A stretch of DNA of 64,000 bases. Source: Isochrysis galbana (lineage: Eukaryota > Haptophyta > Isochrysidales > Isochrysidaceae). The stretch is from assembly GCA_018136815.1 (NCBI GenBank), contig CM030931.1, forward strand, positions 6,902,399-6,966,398, read 5' to 3'. The translations under genes were made by a program, and so were the position numbers. This document shows, one piece after another, positions 57,576 to 64,000 of this stretch. The first letter of the stretch is position 1, and each line of letters opens with the position of its first letter. Below the pieces are notes generated by a model. It saw only the letters and a list, made by a program, of their open reading frames with translations, had not been told where the DNA came from and did not search any database.

Positions 57576-58241
57576 ATGGGCGCCAAGGTCAAGGGGAAGC
57601 CGCGCCACGCGCGCTCTTCAATAGCAACGCGGGTAGCCATGGGCGGAGCGGCCGCTCTCCTCTGTACCGCTGCTCTCGCCTACTTCGCCTCCTCCGGCGC
57701 CAAGCTCAAGCCGCCGCCACGGAGTGCTGCCTCTGCCAGCCGTGCAGCAGCTCCAATCCACGGTGTGCGTACTAGGAAGATTGATGGCTCCGAACTGGAC
57801 CTGGCGTCGATCGTTGGGAAGGCGGCCCTGGTAGTCAACGTTGCCTCCAGCTGAGGCTCGACTGCCAGCGCTTATGCGCAGATGAAGCGCTGGCACGACG
57901 AGTTTGGGCCAAAGCTCGAGATTCTCCTCTTCCCAAGTGATGAGTGGCGCCAAGAGTTGCCGACGGAGGAAATCCCGCATGCTGTGCAGTCTCATGGGCT
58001 TCCCATCGATGCTCCTGGATGCCACCTCATGGACAAGGTCTCTACGAACGGCCCAGAAGCGAACGAGGTCTTCAAGATTGCCAAAATATCCTATCCTGGA
58101 GATATCACCTGGAATTTTGATGGCGCCTTCGTCTTTGGTGCTGACGGCTCGCCGATGGGCAAATTCTCCCTGCGTGGAGACTTAGGCTATGCTGACAGGC
58201 TTGTCCGACGGGCAGTTGCGACAACCGCCATAAGCATGTAG
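57576..58241 (+). CDS. Selenocysteine glutathione peroxidase, membrane-anchored
   Basis: The 221-residue product has an in-frame UGA at codon 93 (57852-57854), reading VVNVAS-S-U-GST. This is exactly where glutathione peroxidases carry their catalytic Sec or Cys. The same frame then continues for 128 codons with LEILLFPSDEW, GDITWNFDGAFVFGADG and KFSLRGDL to TAG at 58239. So UGA is most likely decoded as Sec. It reduces hydroperoxides with thiols. Residues 20-40 are hydrophobic (AMGGAAALLCTAALAYFASS), either signal peptide or anchor. The usual FPCNQFG block is FPSDEWR, so the catalytic Gln appears replaced by Glu. The Trp of the WNF motif is kept. A clear SECIS element was not found. Confidence 0.88.
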
Positions 58242-58337
58242 ATACGAGCGGGTGGCCGGCAGATCACTCAATCAATCCACTGGGTTGATTTACCAACCAA
58301 AATTCAATTGTGGCCCTGTGCACCAGCGCGAGGCTTC

Positions 58338-58398
58338 ACATATGACGCCTTTCCGCAGCAAACCAACCCAGAATCATTGGATGCGGCAGACAGAGACA
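58338..58398 (+). promoter_or_regulatory. Weak SECIS candidate in the glutathione peroxidase 3' UTR
   Basis: TATGACG (58341-58347) and CAGAGAC (58391-58397) could supply the non-Watson-Crick quartet of a SECIS stem. CCGCA and TGCGG form the inner helix, and AAA lies in the apical loop. The lower part of helix II pairs poorly, so this is only the best stretch I could find about 100 bases after the stop. Confidence 0.2.
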
Positions 58399-58734
58399 TG
58401 TGCAAGCTCGTTGATGTTCTGTGGGCACGTCTACATCTTTGAACTTGAGTTCATTCCCCGCACATAATAGGTTGCACAATTCATGTGCGCTCAAATGGCC
58501 ATTTCAAATGCTTACTAGCCCGGTTGCTCACTTTCTAAAGCTATTTCCCCCCCTCCCTTGTCCCTGGATGGCCAAGGATTCAACTAAATTTACACTTAAT
58601 TCCCCCAACCTACTTTTATAAGTTGGGGTCCTCGCGCTCCCCCTCCCTCCATCATAGACACCCCCGCCGGGGTCCTGGGTCGTGGGCCTGCGTGCGTCGC
58701 CTTGAAAACACAAAACATCGTCGGATGCGCGAAG

Positions 58735-59245
58735 TGTTTACGTTAGTTTTCTGAGCCCAAAGTCGTTGGTTTCGGGGTTTCTCGTGGGTGTTTTTGTAGC
58801 AACTTCGTCGAGTCCCTCCGCGTTCCCCAGCGAGCCCCCCCGAGTTTTCGAGTCTATACCCCGAGACCCCGAGTCACAACGAGTTATGAGTTAATGCAAG
58901 CACGCGCGTGCAGCCACCCCCAGCCGCCTGCCACAATTACAACCCCCCACAAGCCTCCTTTCGCACTTCCACGCCCCACGCCCTGCGTGCGTCGTTCGCA
59001 ATGCCCATAGTCACTTCCAACCTGGGTCCCGAGGAAAGCTCCATGAGCTTCCCGCAAGAACCGCGTTCCGCGCTAGCTGCCGGCGCGCCCCCGCAGGCAA
59101 TCTCCAAGAAGGTCGCGTTCCGTCGAAAGAGGACCATGCGAATATTTTTATTTGTTTACACCCCATAAGGTTTACTTATTTTAAATTGTGATGTCCCGTA
59201 TTCGACGGAACGCGGTCTGAATGAGATCAGCCTTGCTCCGTTATG
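58735..59245 (+). mobile_element. Solo LTR-like remnant of the 8.5-kb element family
   Basis: 58735-59107 matches 9254-8890 (inverted), beginning TGTTTACGTTAG. It encodes the same gag-start peptide (MPIVTSNLG; EESSMSFPQEPRSALAAGAP). 59222-59235 continues the match (TGAGATCAGCCTTGCT). Between them is the 108-bp MITE. Its right end is degraded, so no target duplication could be recognised. Confidence 0.65.
59108..59221. mobile_element. 108-bp MITE inserted in the solo LTR
   Basis: The element is 59111-59218. Ends GGTCGCGTTCCGTCGAA and TTCGACGGAACGCGGTC form a 17-bp imperfect inverted repeat. It is flanked by GAA on both sides, and the homologous LTR at 8.9 kb lacks it. The centre is AT-rich (TTTTTATTTGTTTACACC). 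A copy of the left terminus occurs at 37461. The 3-bp duplication is short, so the superfamily is not assignable. Confidence 0.75.
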
Positions 59246-60076
59246 GCACATGGCTAATGGTAATGGTAATGGCCACAAACTTGGCCTAGTGGCTAGTTAG
59301 TGGCGCACGCGCTCGGGATGGCGGAGACACAAGAAACTCGCCTGAGTACCAAGAAATTCCCCAACCCAGGCCCATTCGATTCACAACCCCTACACCGCTC
59401 AACACCCCAAACCCATCACCACGACAAACACAGTGAACCAACGAAACGGCCGATAGCCCGATGGCGCAGGAGGGAGTAGAGAGTAGAGAACTAGACCAGC
59501 GGGGATCGGTACAAGCCGCCTGCTACCTGCTACTAGAAACCCCATACACTGAGCCCCTAAGTAGAGCACGAGGGGACGAGCCGCAAGGCAAGTGGGAGGA
59601 CTCAAAAGGAAGCGGACATGGCTTCAAGGTAGAGGAGCACGCGCGTGGCGAGAATATTACTACTACTACTAAGAAGTTTTTTCATCTGATGCAGTCCCCT
59701 TCCCCTTCCGTCGCCCGTGCTAGGTGGTAGTGGTAGTGGTAAGTCAAGGAGGTCTAGGGCACGTTCACTCCTCCCCATTCCCGAGAAACAGCAGCAGCGG
59801 GAGCGAAGGCGAGTGGTCACGCGCACATCGTTCACATTCACACATACATATGAACACACATACATATGAATATCTTATACATGCATGTGCATGCATTTAG
59901 TACCAGTAGTTTATATTATGCGTCGTGGACAATGCAAAGGCTACAATCACAGTCATTTTCTGGGAGAATCCACGATCAAAATCAAATTGGCCGGAGGGAA
60001 GAGAGAAGTGAAAAGTGGAAAGGCGATGAATGGCTGCAGCAGTCAGCAGAGCTTTCCGTCGGAGCAACAGGCAGAC
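59246..60076. other. Intergenic with minor repeats, no gene seen
   Basis: Contains CCTTCC runs near 59697 and an ACACATACATATGA duplication at 59838-59870. No coding frame was recognised. The right end should hold the 3' UTR of the minus-strand gene. Confidence 0.4.
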
Positions 60077-60829
60077 TCATCTCTTTTTCCACAAGCCTCC
60101 ATACTGGTAGTGAGGGTGATCCTTGTCGCCGTCGGTCACACCTCCGGACACACCCTTCCAGCATTTCCCACACACCATTTTCCACTGGCGTGTCTCATCT
60201 ATGCGACAGCGTATCAGCAAGTCGACACCCTTGCTGCAGAGGTCACAGTCCTTCTGCCCCTGTTCGTGGGGTGCTCTGCCTTCGCGGCGTGCACGCCTGG
60301 CCGCTTTGGCGGCCTTCTTCTGAGCCTTCCTGTCTCTTTGCTCGGCATCAGGCGCGGGTCCGCGAAACGTACCGTTGCTGTCGGATCTTTCCCGCATGGG
60401 TTCGTCTGGGGGCACATCCCTGTGCAGCATCACTACCACGCTGTGTGCACAGTCGGCAGTGTCATGAGCAGCTTCTCCAACCCGGCTTGCAAAAGCCGTG
60501 CAAGATCTTGCCTGACTCCCCATACTAACACTAGGGTGAAAATGCGTCTGCAAGCCGGTAGCACCAGCACAGATCACCATGCGAGACACCGTCCGCAGCA
60601 TCCGGTTGTGTGCAGCAGCTCCGACGCTGATGCTGGATGGACCCCCGTCGCACGGAGCGCGGAAAGCTTTTTTTAAGGTAACCAACCACAAAGAGGGAAA
60701 TTTCTGGGCCTTTCTTCCGCTTCCGCGCAAGCAAGAGCCTCTACTATAATATTCACATTTGCATCTCTGTCGTCCGATTAATAACGTACTCCGTCCGCAT
60801 GCTCGAGGAGACTCCTTCTCAGTTTCCAT
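60077..60829 (-). CDS. Protein with C-terminal CxxC zinc-binding-like domain, function unknown
   Basis: The C-terminal 55 codons are clearly protein-like: QKDCDLCSKGVDLLIRCRID, then MVCGKCWKGVSGG and DHPHYQYGGLWKKR. Cys-x2-Cys pairs at both ends of a compact module suggest zinc binding. A lysine/alanine helix precedes it (DRKAQKKAAKAARRARREGR). I have an impression of similar modules in plant and protist proteins but cannot name the family. The first ATG of the frame (60829) is not reliable; the sequence before about 60430 is irregular and may include an intron or the 5' leader. The bidirectional gap to NRAMP is 125 bp if 60829 is the start. Confidence 0.6.
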   Translation of the reverse strand: METEKESPRACGRSTLLIGRQRCKCEYYSRGSCLRGSGRKAQKFPSLWLVTLKKAFRAPCDGGPSSISVGAAAHNRMLRTVSRMVICAGATGLQTHFHPSVSMGSQARSCTAFASRVGEAAHDTADCAHSVVVMLHRDVPPDEPMRERSDSNGTFRGPAPDAEQRDRKAQKKAAKAARRARREGRAPHEQGQKDCDLCSKGVDLLIRCRIDETRQWKMVCGKCWKGVSGGVTDGDKDHPHYQYGGLWKKR

Positions 60830-60954
60830 TACATATTCAAATTACTCCAGTAACAATATTCCGCGCCTGCCACCCGTCTCCTCTCCTTCGCCAGATCATC
60901 GTCTGACGAGCCAGCTGGTGATATCAAGATTATCGCGCCAGTTTCAGAGGAGAG

Positions 60955-63415
60955 ATGGGTGGAGCGTCGTTGGCGAATTCCGCAGCTGCCCTCCTGGCTC
61001 GGCGAGAGATGTCGCAGCATCACCGACAGAACGACGGGGAGGTGGACGTGGGCGAGGCGGAGCTGTCCGACGGGGACGAGCAGCGGCCCCTCCGCTTGCG
61101 CTTCTCGTGGCGCAAGCTGTGGAGGTTCACGGGGCCCGCGTGGCTGATGTCGCTCGCCTACCTTGATCCGGGCAACCTCGAGGGAGACCTGCAGCAGGGG
61201 GCATACACGGGGCTGCGGCTGGTGTGGGTGCTCTGGTGGGCTTCTGTGATGGGTTTCCTGCTACAAGAGATGTCCGCTCGAATTGCCATCGTCTCGGGCT
61301 ATGATCTGGCCCAGCTTGTGCGTATGCACTATCCGCGGTGGTTGAACTATGTCATCTATGTCATGATGGAGCTGGCTGTCATCGGCGCGGACATCCAGGT
61401 CAGATGCGATGGCCGCGTGCATTGGCCAGCCCACCCCCACAAGCGCGCGCCCTGCGGCGCTGTTTTCGTCTACCTTGACGCTCGCACGGCCTTGGACTGA
61501 AGGCTCGACCCTAGCCCTTAATCCGATGCGTGCGGTAGAGCTGGGAGAGCTCATTTTTCTACCTATACCTTGTCTCCCGCAGGAAGTTGTGGGCTCTGCG
61601 ATTGCGATCAATCTTCTGAGCAATGCCCGCGTGCCAGTGTGGGTAGGATGTATTGTTACTGGCCTCGATACCTTCACCTTCCTTGCGGTGCATTATCTGG
61701 GTGTTCGGTATCTTGAGGCTCTAATTTGCCTCCTCATCGGTGCCATTTCCATCTGCTTTTTCCTCAACTGGGGCTATTCTCCTCCCACAGGCAACCGACT
61801 ACTAGTCGGCTGGCTTCTGCCGTCCATGCAATCTTGGGCAGTGACACAGGCAAGCGCGCCTGTAGTTCACGCGCCATTACGTCGCAGAACCGCACTTCCT
61901 TGCCTTGTGTCAAGGAATTACCTATTGTGCAACTTTATTCCATTTCTCACAGCAATTCGGGGCAAGCTTCAACCCCAATTGCATTAGTGCTACTCTTGCC
62001 CACCTCAAAATACAGCGCTGCATCATGCGAGCCCTCGGCAGGAGCCAATGCAAGTCGCCCCAAGACATTTTTGAGCGCCATGCACTGCGCATTGCTCGGT
62101 TCACAGGCAGTGGGAACGATCGGCGCTGTAATCATGCCGCACAACTTGTACTTGCACTCGGGACTGGTGCTCTCGCGCAAGATCAAAAGGGAGTCGCGCC
62201 AGGCCATGAACGAGGCGATATGGTACAGCAGAATTGAGTCTGCAGGTGATGAAAATCATCTTGCCACTTTAGTCCCCCGCCTATTTTGGCCCACGAATCA
62301 TCCTTCATCTCGTTCGTGCGTGCCTCATAGGTGCTCTTCTAATTGCGTTCCTAATCAACCTCGCCGTCGTCTCGACCAACGCTGCCAACTTTTTCAGCAT
62401 AGAGTGTGCTTCACTCGCGGATGGTCCATTTGCTTGCCTCACTCCTGAAGCATTTGATCGATCAGCCGATGCGGGGCAACCTGGTCAAGGGGAAAGCTGT
62501 TCTCTGCCTGGTGGACCTTCTGACAGCGGCAGATGTGGCGCCTTGGGGCTGCACGCTGAAGGCTTTGCGCTTGAGGGAGTGCTTGGCTCCTCTGCTCTTT
62601 ACGTGTGGGCGATTGGGCTGCTGGCAGCGGGCCAGGCATCAACAATGGTATGCACGTATGCAGGCCAGATCATCATGGGAGGCTGCGTGCGCATCGAACT
62701 GAGACCTTGGAAGCGCGTCGCCCTAACTCGGATTGCCGCGCTTGGACCTGCGCTCGTCGTCTCTGCAGCCACCATCAGCAACCAGGCGAGCACTTTAGCG
62801 GAGTGGCCCATTCATGCGAATGTTCATTTCGTTCCCGGCCACGACAGGCTCGAGGACGAGAAGGGCCGTGTCGTGTAGCATGACTTGCCCCGACTGTCCG
62901 CCCGCCCTTGTCGCAGACGCTGTTCAACAACATTAATGAATACCTCAATGTCCTACAGTCCGTGCAACTTCCCTTCGCCATGCTGCCGGTCCTCCATTTC
63001 GCCGCGTCGCCCACTCTGCTCGGTTCGGGATGTTCCCATGCCCACCCCACCCCACTCCAACTGCCCTCTGCTCGGTTACGCCCTTCGTGCCGCTTGGTAG
63101 TGCGATGCCAGTCGATGCGTTGTATGTCAGGCTTCCCACTGGTTCGCGAACCACACAACTCCCTCTGTACAAGGCTCAATTCAACAACGGGCCCTCGGCC
63201 ATTTCCGAGCATGTTGAGCTTTGGTGCTCTCTTTGGTATTACGTCTAGCTTCAGCCTCCTTGCAACCATCTTTCTTAGGAGAGTTCCGTCCGTCAACGCT
63301 ATACATGTGCTTCACGGTCATCCTTGCCCTCCTCGTGGTCGCCGTGAATGTTTACCTCACCGTCTCCTTCTTGAAGGTGCCGAATAGTTTTGCGATGCGG
63401 GTGCAAGCTGACTAG
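60955..63415 (+). CDS. NRAMP-family divalent metal transporter
   Basis: NRAMP proteins import Mn2+, Fe2+ and related ions with protons. Six exons keep frame over 515 aa: 60955-61398, 61583-61849, 62107-62245, 62331-62785, 62917-63022 and 63279-63415. The metal-binding DPGN ([14 protein letters not shown]) and MPHN ([13 protein letters not shown]) motifs are both present. Further family segments are [37 protein letters not shown] and [19 protein letters not shown]. Introns 1, 3 and 5 are GT-AG. Introns 2 (CAG|GCAAGC) and 4 (CAG|GCGAGC) read as GC-AG and align where the family requires. Intron 5 has a weak donor (G|GTTCGG), so that junction is less certain. The loop at 62430-62530 is longer and Gly/Ser-rich. 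The last exon ends VNVYLTVSF plus a short tail. Confidence 0.93.
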
Positions 63416-64000
63416 GGGGCAAGCAGTCCGTCCCGAACGGGTCCAACTGACACGGATAAGACTCTCGTAGCGTAGTCATGCCACATCTAGTTGCTCTAAA
63501 CCGCTTGCACACTCCAACTACGTATCTGCGAGCGGAGTTCCCACTTCCCACGTAAAGGGATAGCCCTCCGTGATTTCACAATACACCCGGTCAATGGACG
63601 TGTGGCCCATCACCAGTGCCCTATCTTGCCACCCCCGCCTCTCCCAGGAATCGAATTCCGTTGGGCTCGCGACAGGCGCCGCGATCTACGGCATCTTCTA
63701 CTTTGGAATATGCATCCGCATTGTGTGGAGCGAACTTTTCGGGATCGTACAATTTTGTCATAGAAAGTCGAGGACTCCCTTGCCGCGTCATTCACGCCGC
63801 GATACTGCGTGTGGTGGGATCGGTGACGAGGCGATGTGCTCCGCGACGCAATCTTTAAGATCGGCGGAGGCTCCCGGGGCCGGAGTCGTCGCCTCTGTCT
63901 TGGACGAAAGCCTGCCTCGAGCCCGCTCGTCACATCACTAATCTTTGTTGGAATTGGGCACAAGCGAGCCATGGGTATAAGAAGAGTCATGCACGCGTAA
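63416..64000. other. Window end, no firm gene
   Basis: Frames on both strands from 63570 onward are 80-125 codons and lack recognisable features. The NRAMP 3' UTR begins here. The window ends before any gene could be judged. Confidence 0.4.

Noticed and set aside
57852-57854. Nonsense mutation making the glutathione peroxidase a pseudogene
   Set aside because: The stop is UGA, sits exactly at the catalytic Sec/Cys position, and the frame continues with family motifs.
62543-62878. NRAMP exon 4 continuing to the stop at 62878
   Set aside because: The sequence after 62785 no longer resembles the family, whereas splicing to 62917 restores the expected [14 protein letters not shown] block.

Overview
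This window is nuclear DNA of a GC-rich unicellular eukaryote, most likely a microalga. The evidence is short spliceosomal introns (about 70-260 bp) in housekeeping genes, eukaryote-only genes (SBDS, VPS26, a type III PI 4-kinase, an AGC kinase, an NRAMP transporter), a UGA-selenocysteine glutathione peroxidase, and dense LTR and non-LTR retrotransposons. At least three introns read best with GC-AG borders. From general knowledge this would suit a haptophyte such as Emiliania or Gephyrocapsa, but the sequence does not settle the phylum. No rRNA, tRNA or CRISPR array was recognised.

Host genes in order: PI4K with a PH domain (1025-3829, -); SBDS with a Sel1-like tail (5584-7041, -); a PDZ-like protein (10707-12338, +); glutathione reductase (15414-17231, +); a coiled-coil protein of unknown function broken into two frames (18636-20110, -); a TPR protein (20350-21599, +); a TMEM185-like membrane protein with a C-terminal RING finger (23914-26537, +); an unknown protein (28956-29633, -); a membrane-anchored AGC kinase (34259-35503, +); VPS26 (38271-39365, -); a small lysine-rich ORF with a truncated relative near 27.8 kb (41677-42249, -); a selenoprotein glutathione peroxidase (57576-58241, +); a CxxC-domain protein (60077-60829, -); and an NRAMP transporter (60955-63415, +). 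Glutathione reductase and glutathione peroxidase belong to the same peroxide-detoxifying cycle but are 40 kb apart and are not an operon.

The rest is mobile DNA, often nested. At 42.6-57.4 kb a short non-LTR-type element with a 16-bp target duplication was interrupted in its ORF by a 13,296-bp Ty3/gypsy chromovirus (43446-56741). That chromovirus has 1,335-bp LTRs that look identical and a perfect TACTC target duplication. Its gag and pol share one reading frame separated by a single UAG. Gag begins inside the 5' LTR. Pol carries a phage-type C5-cytosine-methyltransferase-like domain ahead of protease, reverse transcriptase, RNase H, integrase and chromodomain. This is the strongest candidate for an undescribed system in the window. 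A second young element is an internally deleted Ty1/copia derivative (12770-15230) with identical 182-bp LTRs, 178 bp upstream of the glutathione reductase start.

Further repeats include a solo LTR with a 5-bp duplication (27857-28370), two other LTR remnants, two MITEs with 8-bp duplications and related termini, a 108-bp MITE inside an LTR, several dispersed repeat families (called A to E here), 204-bp and 59-bp tandem arrays, a dispersed hairpin motif, and many long G or C runs.
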